Shown here piece after piece: positions 16,488 to 24,686 of a stretch of DNA of 64,000 nucleotides. A program made the translations under genes and the position numbers. Source of the DNA: Buchananella felis (GTDB lineage Bacteria > Actinomycetota > Actinomycetes > Actinomycetales > Actinomycetaceae); NCBI RefSeq assembly GCF_041380015.1, contig NZ_CP159978.1. The stretch is one strand, 5' to 3'. Position 1 is the first letter of the stretch. Every line of letters begins with the position of its first letter. The notes beneath the pieces were generated by a model. The model had not been told where the DNA came from and did not search any database. It saw only the letters and a list, made by a program, of their open reading frames with translations.

Positions 16488-18173
16488 ATGACTTCACCGC
16501 GCCCCGCCACCGCCATCGACGCGATCGCAGAGGACTACCTCGCCTCGCTCCTGCCCCTCTCCCCCACCTTGGCCACCGAGATCGGCTTGCCCGGGTACGA
16601 CGACCAGTGGGACGACTTCTCCCCCGCCGGCCAGCAGGCGCTCGCCGACCTGGCCCGACAGGCCCTGGCGCGCCTGGATGGGGTGGAGCCGGTGGACGAC
16701 GTGGACCGCGTGACGGTTGCCGCCATGCGCGAGCGCCTGGGCGTGGACCTGGACCGTCACGCGGCCGGCTGGGCCCACGGCGACCTGAACGTGCTGAACA
16801 GCCCGCTGCAGTCGATCCGGGACGTTTTTGAGGTGATGCCGCAGGAGAGCGCCGACGACGCCGCAGTGATCGCCCGCCGCCTGCACGGTGTGCCCGCCGC
16901 CCTGGCCACCTACACCGAGGCGCTGCGCGAGCGCGCGGCCGCCGGGACGCTTTGCGCTCGCCGGCAGGTGGAAAAGTGCATCAAGCAGGCCCAGGAGGCG
17001 GCCGGCGAGGCGTCGTCGTTCAAGGCGGTGGAGCCGCTGGCCGGCAGGCTGGAGGGGGCGGCTGCTCAGGAGCTGCTGGACGGGATCGAGGTGGCGCGGG
17101 GCGACTTCGCCCAGCTGGCCGCAGATCTTGCCGACTTGTTGCCGGCCGCGCGCGAGCGCGACGGGGTTGGTGAGGAGGCTTACCGGTTGGCGCTGCGCAC
17201 CTTCCTGGGCGCGGACGTGGACGCCCGCGAGGCCCACGCGTGGGGCATCGAGGAGCTGGCCCGCATCGACGCCGAGCAGCAGCGGGTGGCCCGGTTGCTG
17301 TTCCCGGGCGCCAGCGTGGCGCAGACCATCGAGCGTCTAAACAACGACCCGGCGCGCCAGCTGCACGGCACCAAGGCGTTGCAGGAGTGGATGCAGCAGG
17401 TCTCCGACGCCTCCATCGCGGCCCTGAACGGGACGCACTTTGACATTCCCGAGCAGCTGCACCGCCTGGAGTGCCGCATCGCGGCCTCCGGGACGGGCGG
17501 GATCTACTACACGCCGCCGTCGGCGGACTTCTCCCGCCCGGGTGCCATGTGGTGGTCCGTTCCCCCGGGTGAGGAGACCTTCGTGACGTGGCAGGAGAAG
17601 ACCACGGTCTACCACGAGGGCGTACCCGGTCACCACCTCCAGCTCGGCACCGCCGTGGCGCTGGGCGACCAGCTCAACAGCTGGCGCCGCCTGGTCTGCT
17701 GGGTCTCCGGGCACGGCGAGGGCTGGGCGCTCTACGCCGAGCGGCTCATGGAGGAGCTCGGCTTCCTGTCCGACCCGGGCGACTACTTCGGCATGCTGGA
17801 CTCCCAGCGGCTGCGCGCCGCCCGCGTGGTGCTGGACACCGGCGTCCACCTGGGCCTGGACGTGGACCCGAGCCTGGAGAAGGCCGGGCTCATGCCGGGC
17901 GGCGTGGGCAAGGTGTGGGACGCGGACGTGGCGTGGGCCTTCCTGCGCCACAACGTGGCGATGGCGGACGCCTTCTTGCGCTTCGAACTGGACCGCTACC
18001 TGGGCTTCCCGGGGCAGGCGCCGTCCTACAAGCTCGGCGAGCGCCTGTGGCTGGAGCTGCGCGAGCAGTGCCAGCAGCGCGAAGGCGCCGGCTTTGATCT
18101 GAAGGGCTTCCACTCCCGGGCGCTCGCCCTGGGCGGGGTGGGGCTGGACGTGCTGCGCGAGGCTCTGCAGTGA
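16488..18173 (+). CDS. DUF885 family zinc metallopeptidase-like protein
   Basis: A 561-residue cytoplasmic protein with no signal peptide. The DUF885 active-site motif TVYHEGVPGHHLQ (near residue 375) supplies a gluzincin-like HExxxGHH zinc centre, and GHGEGWALYAE the downstream glutamate. Members are thought to be carboxypeptidases or oligopeptidases. The ATG at 16488 follows TATCGT by seven bases. It overlaps maf by 4 bases. The genes around it suggest no specific substrate; its place inside the acc cluster is probably historical. Confidence 0.86.
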   Translation: MTSPRPATAIDAIAEDYLASLLPLSPTLATEIGLPGYDDQWDDFSPAGQQALADLARQALARLDGVEPVDDVDRVTVAAMRERLGVDLDRHAAGWAHGDLNVLNSPLQSIRDVFEVMPQESADDAAVIARRLHGVPAALATYTEALRERAAAGTLCARRQVEKCIKQAQEAAGEASSFKAVEPLAGRLEGAAAQELLDGIEVARGDFAQLAADLADLLPAARERDGVGEEAYRLALRTFLGADVDAREAHAWGIEELARIDAEQQRVARLLFPGASVAQTIERLNNDPARQLHGTKALQEWMQQVSDASIAALNGTHFDIPEQLHRLECRIAASGTGGIYYTPPSADFSRPGAMWWSVPPGEETFVTWQEKTTVYHEGVPGHHLQLGTAVALGDQLNSWRRLVCWVSGHGEGWALYAERLMEELGFLSDPGDYFGMLDSQRLRAARVVLDTGVHLGLDVDPSLEKAGLMPGGVGKVWDADVAWAFLRHNVAMADAFLRFELDRYLGFPGQAPSYKLGERLWLELREQCQQREGAGFDLKGFHSRALALGGVGLDVLREALQ

Positions 18174-18955
18174 GCCTGTTGCCCCCGCCCGCCGGGCTGT
18201 GGGAGGAGCCGGTGCAGTTCGTGCTGGCCTCCGCCTCCCCGGCGCGGCTGGCCACGCTGCGCGGCGCCGGGGTGGCGCCGCTGGTGCGCGTCAGCGACGT
18301 GGACGAGGACGCGGTGCTCGCCCGGCTGCTGGCCGAGCAGCCGGCCGCCGGGCCGGGCGTGCAGGTGCAGGCCCTGGCAGAGGCCAAGGCCGCCGACGTG
18401 CTCGCCCGCCTGCGGGCGGACGGCGTAGACCGGGCGGGCTCCGCGCCGGTGCCGGGCGCGCCTGCGGGCCTGGACCTCGCGGCTCCCACCATCGTGGTCG
18501 GCTGCGACTCCATGCTGGAAATCGGCGGGAAGGTCGTGGGAAAGCCCGCAGACGCGAGCGATGCCCGCGCGCGCCTGCGCGCCCTGTCGGGCGGCAGCGG
18601 GGTACTCCACACCGGGCACAGCGTCCACTTCTACCCCACCGGCCTGACCGGACCCGCCGCCACGGAGGGCGGCGCACCCGTGAGGGGCGCGGGCGGGACG
18701 TCGGCCACCACCGTCCACTTCGCCACACTCACCGAGGCGGAGATCGAGGCGTACGTGGATAGCGGCGAGCCGCTGCACGTGGCCGGGGCGTTCACGATCG
18801 ACGGGCTGGGCGGCCCGTTCGTGACCGGAATCGAGGGCGATCACCACGGCGTGGTGGGCATTTCCCTGCCGCTGCTGCGCCTGCTCCTGCTCGAGGTAGG
18901 CGTGGGCTGGCCCGCTTTGTGGAAGTCCTTGCGTCAGCCGGAAGAATCGTTGTAG
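18170..18955 (+). CDS. maf: Maf-family nucleotide pyrophosphatase
   Basis: A 261-residue Maf protein, which hydrolyses non-canonical or pyrimidine nucleoside triphosphates to monophosphates. FVLASASPARLATLRGAG is the substrate-binding loop, VVGCDSMLEIGGKVVGKP holds the catalytic aspartate, and AGAFTIDGLGGPFVTGIEG completes the fold. It is longer than the usual 190-210 residues because of Ala/Gly-rich insertions at about residues 55-100 and 155-180. It overlaps the DUF885 gene (GTGA). Synteny of maf with accD/accE/accA is common in actinobacteria. Confidence 0.92.
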   Translation: MSLLPPPAGLWEEPVQFVLASASPARLATLRGAGVAPLVRVSDVDEDAVLARLLAEQPAAGPGVQVQALAEAKAADVLARLRADGVDRAGSAPVPGAPAGLDLAAPTIVVGCDSMLEIGGKVVGKPADASDARARLRALSGGSGVLHTGHSVHFYPTGLTGPAATEGGAPVRGAGGTSATTVHFATLTEAEIEAYVDSGEPLHVAGAFTIDGLGGPFVTGIEGDHHGVVGISLPLLRLLLLEVGVGWPALWKSLRQPEESL

Positions 18956-19015
18956 TCGCACGAGAATCGCCGGGCACCACGCCGCGATGGTTGTGCCTAT
19001 CCTCCAAAGGCCGGT

Positions 19016-19021
19016 TAGGTT
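19016..19021 (+). promoter_or_regulatory. -10 element of accA, leaderless arrangement
   Basis: TAGGTT precedes ATG 19028 by six bases. Confidence 0.6.
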
Positions 19022-19027
19022 GAGCCC

Positions 19028-20800
19028 ATGACTGTGCTGCCCACCTCCGTCCTCATCGCCAACCGTGGCGAAATCGCGGTGCGCGTCGCGCGCGCCTGCA
19101 AGGACTCCGGTATCCGCTCCATCGGCGTGTACGCCTCCGGCGACCGCGATGCCCTCCACACCCGCGTGGTGGACGAGGCCTACGCCCTGCCCGGGGCCAG
19201 GGCGGCAGACACCTACCTGAACATCCCCGCCATCCTGGAGGTGGCCGAGCGTTCCGGCGCCCAGGCCGTCCACCCCGGCTACGGCTTCCTGGCGGAGAAC
19301 GCGGACTTCGCGCGCGCCGTGATCGCGGCCGGGCTGACCTGGATCGGCCCGCCACCGGAGGCGATCGAGGCGCTGGGAGACAAGGTCACCGCCCGCCGCA
19401 TCGCGGCGGAGGTGGGCGCCCCGCTGGCCCCCGGCACCCCCGGCCCGGTGGCTGACGGCCAGGAGGTGCTGGACTTCGTGGACCAGCACGGCCTGCCCGT
19501 GGCCATCAAGGCGGCCTTCGGTGGGGGCGGGCGCGGCCTGCGCGTAGCCCGCAAGCGCGAGGAGGTGGTGGAGGCATTCGAGTCCGCCTCCCGCGAGGCC
19601 ATCGGCGCGTTCGGGCGCGGCGAGTGCTTCGTGGAGCGATACCTGGAGCGGCCCCGCCACGTGGAGACCCAGTGCCTGGCCGACGCCTACGGCAACGTGG
19701 CCGTGGTCTCCACCCGCGACTGCTCGCTGCAGCGCCGCCACCAGAAGCTGCTGGAGGAGGCCCCCGCCCCGTTCCTCACCGAGGAACAGGAGCGCGTGAT
19801 CTACGAGTCCTCCCGCGCCATCCTGCGCCACGCCGGCTACGTGGGGGCCGGGACCTGCGAGTTCCTGGTGGCCGCCGACGGGCTGGTCAGCTTCCTGGAG
19901 GTCAACACGCGCCTGCAGGTGGAGCACCCAGTCTCCGAGGAGGTCACCGGCATCGACCTGGTGCGCGAGCAGATCCGCCTGGCCGCCGGGGAGAAGCTGG
20001 GCTACGAGCGGGCGGAGGTGCGCGGCCACTCCATCGAGATGCGCATCAACGCCGAGGACCCGGCACGTGGCTTCCTGCCCACCCCGGGACGCGCCACCGA
20101 GATCGTCTGGCCCGGCGGTCCGGGCGTGCGCGTGGACGCAGGCATCGCCCAGGGCGACGAGCTCTCCGGCATGTTCGACTCCCTGGTGGCCAAGGTGATC
20201 GTGTGGGGTCACGACCGCCAGTCCTGCCTGGCCCGCGCCCGCCGCGCGGTTGGCGAGATGAGCGTGACCGGCCTTTCCACCACGCTGTCCTTCCACCGCG
20301 CCATCCTGGAGCACCCGGCCTTCGTGGGCACCGAGGGGCTGGAGGTGGACACCACCTGGATCGACGCGGGCAACCTGAACCTGATGGACTCCCTCTCAGA
20401 CACCGAGGCGAGCGCGGGAGTGGAGGACGACGCCCCCACCGAGCGCGTGGTGGTGGAGGTGGGCGGCAAGCGCCTGGAGGTCATCCTGCCGGCCGCGCTG
20501 CTCTCCCCCCGCCCGGCCTCCCCCGGCCCCGTCAAGACGCGCACGGCGCGTCCCTCGCGCGGCTCCAGGCGCGGACCGGCCTCCCCCGGCGCCGTCACCT
20601 GCCCCATGCAGGCGACCGTGATCGGAGTCGAGGTGGCAAACGGCGCCGAGGTCCAGGAGGGCCAGGTGCTGGTGGTCATCGAAGCGATGAAGATGGAGCA
20701 ACCCATCAAGGCGCCGCGCACCGGAGTAGTCAGCGAGCTGACCGTCAAGGTGGGTGACCAGCTCAGCGCGGGCGCGGTGATCTGCGAGGTGGAGGGCTAA
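19028..20800 (+). CDS. accA: Acyl-CoA carboxylase alpha subunit (biotin carboxylase plus BCCP)
   Basis: A 590-residue fused subunit. Residues 1-450 form the biotin carboxylase: ANRGEIAVRVARACKD at the start, the AFGGGGRGLRVA ATP-grasp loop, and EVNTRLQVEHPVSEEVTG at the active site. The last 75 residues are the biotinyl domain with EAMKMEQP, whose lysine is the biotin site and target of BirA. A Pro/Arg-rich linker joins the halves. With AccD and AccE it forms the carboxylase holoenzyme. A TAGGTT element six bases before the ATG suggests a leaderless mRNA. The gene is often named accA3 or accBC in relatives. Confidence 0.95.
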   Translation: MTVLPTSVLIANRGEIAVRVARACKDSGIRSIGVYASGDRDALHTRVVDEAYALPGARAADTYLNIPAILEVAERSGAQAVHPGYGFLAENADFARAVIAAGLTWIGPPPEAIEALGDKVTARRIAAEVGAPLAPGTPGPVADGQEVLDFVDQHGLPVAIKAAFGGGGRGLRVARKREEVVEAFESASREAIGAFGRGECFVERYLERPRHVETQCLADAYGNVAVVSTRDCSLQRRHQKLLEEAPAPFLTEEQERVIYESSRAILRHAGYVGAGTCEFLVAADGLVSFLEVNTRLQVEHPVSEEVTGIDLVREQIRLAAGEKLGYERAEVRGHSIEMRINAEDPARGFLPTPGRATEIVWPGGPGVRVDAGIAQGDELSGMFDSLVAKVIVWGHDRQSCLARARRAVGEMSVTGLSTTLSFHRAILEHPAFVGTEGLEVDTTWIDAGNLNLMDSLSDTEASAGVEDDAPTERVVVEVGGKRLEVILPAALLSPRPASPGPVKTRTARPSRGSRRGPASPGAVTCPMQATVIGVEVANGAEVQEGQVLVVIEAMKMEQPIKAPRTGVVSELTVKVGDQLSAGAVICEVEG

Positions 20801-20848
20801 GCGATTTTTAGGCGCTCCGAGCCCCGGCGCGCCGGCGGCCTAACTGGC

Positions 20849-20854
20849 TAGGCT
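20849..20854 (+). promoter_or_regulatory. -10 element of the Nudix-NYN gene, leaderless arrangement
   Basis: TAGGCT is followed by GGCTAC and GTG 20861. Confidence 0.6.
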
Positions 20855-20860
20855 GGCTAC

Positions 20861-21847
20861 GTGGTGAAACGCGGGGCAGACGGCTGGCTGGAATGCGCGT
20901 GCGGCAAGCGGCACTGGGGGCTGCTGGGGGCCGCAGGGCTCTACCTGTGGCGCGAGGCGCCTGGGCAGGAGGCTGAGGCGGGCCCGGGCTCTGCGGCGAG
21001 CGTGGAGCGCGCGGAGCCTGCTGGGAGCGCCCTGCCCCACGAGTACCTGGGCCAGCTGCGCGCGCCTGGCACGCACCTGGGCCGCATGTGGGGGCTGCCC
21101 GGCGGGGCGCGCGACTACGGCGAGAGCGCCGTGAGCGCGGCGCTGCGAGAGGCGGCGGAAGAGACGGGACTGGCCCCCGACGCGGTGCGCGTGTGGGGCT
21201 GGCGCCGCCTCACCCACCCGGGGCCGGCCCACCAAACGTGGTCCTACACCACTGTCGTGGCGGAGTTGAGCCGCGCGCAGGCGGTCGACTCGATCGGTGC
21301 CCAGGACTGGGAGTCGGAGGTGGTGGAGTTCGTCCGCCCGGGCCAGGAGGATGGGCTGGTGCTGCCGCAGCTGGCGGAGGTGGCCGGAGAGCTGGCGGCG
21401 ATGGTGGTGCGGCCGCTGGTGATCGTGGACGCGGCGAACGTGGTCGGTTCCCGCCCGGACGGCTGGTGGAAGGACCGCGCCGGCGCGGCCGCCCGCCTGC
21501 TGGAGGATTGCGCGCGGGCACTTTCGAACGGGTTCTCCGCCCAAGAGCTTTCGCTGCCCGGCGCGCATTGGTACCCGGACATCCTGGTGGTGTTGGAGGG
21601 CAAGGCACGCCCTGCCGGCTTCCCCGGCGAGGTGACTTCGCCCTACGGCGCAAATCTGCGGGTGGAGTTGGCGGCAGGCGAGGGGGACGACGCTATCGCC
21701 GCCCACGCCGCAAACGAGGCCGCCACCCCGGGCCGCCACGTGGTGGTGCTGACGGCGGACAAGGCACTGTCCGCCCGCTGCCGCGCGGCGGGGGCGCTGG
21801 TGGCGCCGCCACGGACCCTGATCCGGCAGGCGCGCACCGTGCACTAG
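20861..21847 (+). CDS. Nudix hydrolase fused to a PIN/NYN-like domain
   Basis: A 328-residue two-domain protein. The N-terminal half holds a complete Nudix box (GARDYGESAVSAALREAAEE, then TG), so it should hydrolyse a nucleoside-diphosphate-linked substrate. From about residue 185, LVIVDAANVVGSRPDGWWKD and VVLTADKALSARCRAAGA look like the aspartate-bearing strands of a NYN/PIN nuclease fold. The N-terminus ECACGKRHWG could bind metal. The combination hints at RNA or nucleotide turnover, but no substrate is evident. It lies last in the acc region, directly before the toxin/immunity island. Confidence 0.82.
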   Translation: MVKRGADGWLECACGKRHWGLLGAAGLYLWREAPGQEAEAGPGSAASVERAEPAGSALPHEYLGQLRAPGTHLGRMWGLPGGARDYGESAVSAALREAAEETGLAPDAVRVWGWRRLTHPGPAHQTWSYTTVVAELSRAQAVDSIGAQDWESEVVEFVRPGQEDGLVLPQLAEVAGELAAMVVRPLVIVDAANVVGSRPDGWWKDRAGAAARLLEDCARALSNGFSAQELSLPGAHWYPDILVVLEGKARPAGFPGEVTSPYGANLRVELAAGEGDDAIAAHAANEAATPGRHVVVLTADKALSARCRAAGALVAPPRTLIRQARTVH

Positions 21848-22060
21848 CGCAGAGCACCCCGGTGCAGCGAAGCAGCGACGTCGCACAAACGCGCCGACCG
21901 GCGGGGCGGCACCATGGCGGCACCGGCTCGGAAGAGTGGTTAGCGACGGCCGTGAGTCGTCCTGGCGTTTCCGCAGGTTCCACACGGCGGGGTGGCTGGT
22001 TGCCCCGTTCAAGCGGGGAAGGCTCTAATTGAAACTCGATGGAACCACGAGGAGGTGTGC

Positions 22061-22706
22061 GTGTCAGAGCGTCCGAGTGATTGGTCTGCGGTGGGTTGGG
22101 AGCGGGACCCGGTCCCGGGCGACCCAGCCGTTGTCCGCCAAGGCGGTAGGAACTACATCGAGGTAGCTGACCGGATCAAGCAGAGCGCCCAATCCTTGCG
22201 TGCGCTGGAGGCTGGGGCCTCCACCCGTGCCCAATCAGTCACGGCACTACTGGAGCAGCGCGACGAACTGGTGGACGGCATCTGGCAGGTCGAAGGCCGC
22301 TACCGCGGCGCGGGCGAGGCACTGGAGGCATACGCCAGCGCTCTAGACCTCGCTCAGTCCCAATCATTGACCGCACTGTATGCCGCCCGGAACGCGCAAG
22401 ACGATCTTGCCGAGGCCAGGCAAAGGAGAGCGTTCTACCAAGAACTGGCCGAAGACTACGACCCCGGCACCGAGGAGCCGGGAGCTTATTCTTCGAGAAG
22501 GCGGCCTCAGGCAAGCGGAAATGGATTTCACAGAGCTAACCCGCGGACACCAAACGACCATAGATATAAGCAAAGGCCCAGCAGTGCAGATCTGCAACAT
22601 ATCCAATGGGCCAACAATCAACCTCAGGCAAGTCAGCACCCAAGGAAACGCAACCCTAGAAATACAATACGCGACTAAGAGAAAAATCAAGTTCAGGTAC
22701 CCATAA
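22061..22706 (+). pseudogene. Frameshifted small T7SS-type effector: secretion domain plus toxin-like tip
   Basis: The GTG at 22061 (GGAGG five bases upstream) opens a frame with an N-terminal domain of about 140 residues: DWSAVGWERDPVPGDP, then long helices ending YRGAGEALEAYASALDLAQS. This is the pattern of the actinobacterial T7SS secretion-signal domain on polymorphic toxins. From 22482 the homology continues one frame over, as ELILREGGLRQAEMDFTELT and on to KRKIKFRYP, and ends at TAA 22704-22706. That tip aligns with the orphan at 25472-25741. Removing one G from the GGG at 22480-22482 would give a continuous 214-residue effector. The gene may be decayed, switched off, or a sequencing error. 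The toxin activity is not recognised. Confidence 0.7.
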
Positions 22707-23290
22707 TGCTAACAACAATATTGGACCGAGACACCATTAATCACGCTCGCGCACTGCGCGACCACATCTTCACCGACAGCCAACACCTGAACCCCAAATG
22801 GGTGGAAGAGACGGATGCCACAGTGATCGCCCAGGAGAACGAGTCTTCGCTCCATCCAGACTATTTCCCGGCCATCATCCGCGCCTGCAACACCATCAGC
22901 CCAGGCGTCACCTGGTGGGCCATCTCCCACGACTTCACCCCTGAGGGCAGGCACCAACCCACGTCCCCAAAATGTTGGAGGATTACCCCTACCGAAGAAA
23001 GCCTGGATTCACTCTCGCTTAACATCTTCCCGTTCGACTGCATGATATTCACCGATGACCTCAATGCCGCATTCTCGTTTGTAAACGCCTACGAATTCAC
23101 TCTGGTCGCAGGACCACGCAGATTCATCGACGCCTACGCAGGGTCATACGCAACCGCATTGAAGGACATTTCCGAATATATCGACTACTGCGTACAACAA
23201 GAATTAGAACTTGGATTTCCCAAGGCTGCAGAGACAATTCGCGCCACCTATGCCGTTCCCATGTCACAGATGAGGCTGGGCAACGCCTAG
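22706..23290 (+). CDS. Putative immunity protein, paralogue 1
   Basis: A 194-residue soluble protein whose ATG overlaps the toxin-tip stop (TAATG), the coupling expected for a cognate immunity gene. It shares TWWAIS, PTEESL, PFDCMIFTDDLNAAFSF and EFTLVAGPRRFIDAYAGSY with its four paralogues. I do not recognise the family. Its middle (about residues 68-105) is the least conserved part. Residues from about 33 to 67 match paralogue 3 almost exactly, while residues 115-147 match paralogue 2, suggesting patchwise exchange. It has no signal peptide or membrane segment, as expected of a cytoplasmic antidote. Confidence 0.75.
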   Translation: MLTTILDRDTINHARALRDHIFTDSQHLNPKWVEETDATVIAQENESSLHPDYFPAIIRACNTISPGVTWWAISHDFTPEGRHQPTSPKCWRITPTEESLDSLSLNIFPFDCMIFTDDLNAAFSFVNAYEFTLVAGPRRFIDAYAGSYATALKDISEYIDYCVQQELELGFPKAAETIRATYAVPMSQMRLGNA

Positions 23291-23358
23291 TTCCCGCCCG
23301 GACTTCCTCACTAGGCGAGGCAAAGGATTGACACAACCGAACCCGATCGGAGCCGACC

Positions 23359-23943
23359 ATGCTGAACCGAATCACCGATCCCGCACTCATTGGTCACGCC
23401 CGCGCAATGCGCGACACAATTTTCCTGGACAGCATGCATCTGAGGCCCGAATGGCTTAGAGAAACGGACGCTACTGTAATCTTTCAGGAGAACGAATATT
23501 CGCTCCATCCCGAATATTACCCGGCCATTATCCGCGCCTGCAACATCATCAGCCCCGGGGCAACCTGGTGGGCAATCTCCGAAGATGTCGAATATGGCGG
23601 AATGCCCCGACCCACGGATCCAGATTGTTGGAGGATTATACCCAACGAGGAAAGCTTGAAAACACTTTCATTCGACATCTCCCCATTCGACTGCATGATA
23701 TTCACTGACGACCTCAATGCCGCATTCTCGTTCGTAAACGCCTACGAATTCACCCTGGTCGCGGGGCCACGCCGATTCATCGACGCCTACGCGGGCTCAT
23801 ACGAGGCCGCAGTAAAAGAGTTCTCAAGGTTCGTCGACGACTACATCCAACATGACCAAAAACTCGGGTTCCCGAAGGCCACAGAGGCGATTCGCACCAA
23901 CTACGGCACTCTCTTATCTCAGGCGAGGCTGGGCAACGCCTAG
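23359..23943 (+). CDS. Putative immunity protein, paralogue 2
   Basis: This 194-residue paralogue has GGAG in its leader, with a 6-base inverted GATCGG/CCGACC pair around it. It shares the family's C-terminal SQ(A/M)RLGNA ending and the DDLNAAFSFVNAYEFTLVAG block with paralogue 1. Its unique region, SEDVEYGGMPRPTDPDCWRI, covers the expected specificity segment, and the C-terminal helix (RFVDDYIQHDQKLGFPKA) also differs. It has no adjacent toxin and therefore looks like a stored or orphan immunity gene. The family function is inferred only from the link of paralogues 1 and 5 to toxin tips. Confidence 0.7.
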   Translation: MLNRITDPALIGHARAMRDTIFLDSMHLRPEWLRETDATVIFQENEYSLHPEYYPAIIRACNIISPGATWWAISEDVEYGGMPRPTDPDCWRIIPNEESLKTLSFDISPFDCMIFTDDLNAAFSFVNAYEFTLVAGPRRFIDAYAGSYEAAVKEFSRFVDDYIQHDQKLGFPKATEAIRTNYGTLLSQARLGNA

Positions 23944-24022
23944 CCCCCACCCCGCTCCCGCCCGGACTTCCTCACTAGGCGAGGCAAAGGATTGACACAA
24001 TCGAACCCGATCGGAGCCGATC

Positions 24023-24607
24023 ATGCTGAACCGAATCACCGATCCCGCCCTCATTGATCGCGCCCGCGCAATGCGCGACACGATTTTCATGGACAGCATG
24101 CACCTGAGGCCCAAATGGGTGGAGGAAACGGATGCCACAGTGATCGCCCAGGAGAACGAGTCTTCACTCCATCCGGACTATTTCCCGGCCATCATCCGCG
24201 CCTGCAATATCATAAGCCCAGGCGCCACCTGGTGGGCAATCTCCGAGGATTTCAACTCCGGAGGCGAGCCACGCCCCACAGATCCAAAATGCTGGCGGAT
24301 CATACCCACCGAAGAAAGCCTAGATATGCTTTCATTCAAGATCTTCCCATTCGACTGCATGATATTCACTGACGAACTCAATGCCGCGTTCTCGTACGTA
24401 AACCCCTCCGAATTCACCCTGATTGCAGGCCCGCGCCGATTCATCGACGCCTACGCAGGCTCATACGAGGCCGCAGCGAAAGAGTTCTCCGAGTTCGTAG
24501 AAGACTGCATTCAGCAAGAGCAGGAGCTTGGATTCCCACGGGTCGCAGAGGCCCTCCGCGCCAACTTCGCCATCCCCATGTCACAGATGAGGCTGGGCAA
24601 CGCCTAG
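24023..24607 (+). CDS. Putative immunity protein, paralogue 3
   Basis: A 194-residue paralogue identical to number 4 at the first 22 residues and, but for one residue, over the last 48 (from SYEAA). The middle is its own, with SEDFNSGGEPRPTDPKCWRI and FSYVNPSEFTLIAG. The WVEETDATVIAQENESSLHP block is the same as in paralogue 1, so this copy is a mosaic. Leader and RBS are those of the repeat unit. No toxin lies beside it. Confidence 0.7.
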   Translation: MLNRITDPALIDRARAMRDTIFMDSMHLRPKWVEETDATVIAQENESSLHPDYFPAIIRACNIISPGATWWAISEDFNSGGEPRPTDPKCWRIIPTEESLDMLSFKIFPFDCMIFTDELNAAFSYVNPSEFTLIAGPRRFIDAYAGSYEAAAKEFSEFVEDCIQQEQELGFPRVAEALRANFAIPMSQMRLGNA

Positions 24608-24686
24608 CCCCCACCCCGCCCCCACCCGGACTTCCTCACTAGGCGAGGCAAAGGATTGACACAATCGAACCCGATCGGAGCCGATC

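Noticed and set aside
22007..22026. Attachment site or tRNA remnant ahead of the toxin island
   Set aside because: Only a five-base CCCCG/CGGGG hairpin; no tRNA-like fold, integrase or direct repeat was found at the island ends.
24608..24686. Sigma-70-type promoter in each array leader based on TTGACA
   Set aside because: No acceptable -10 hexamer 16-18 bases downstream, so not called as a promoter.
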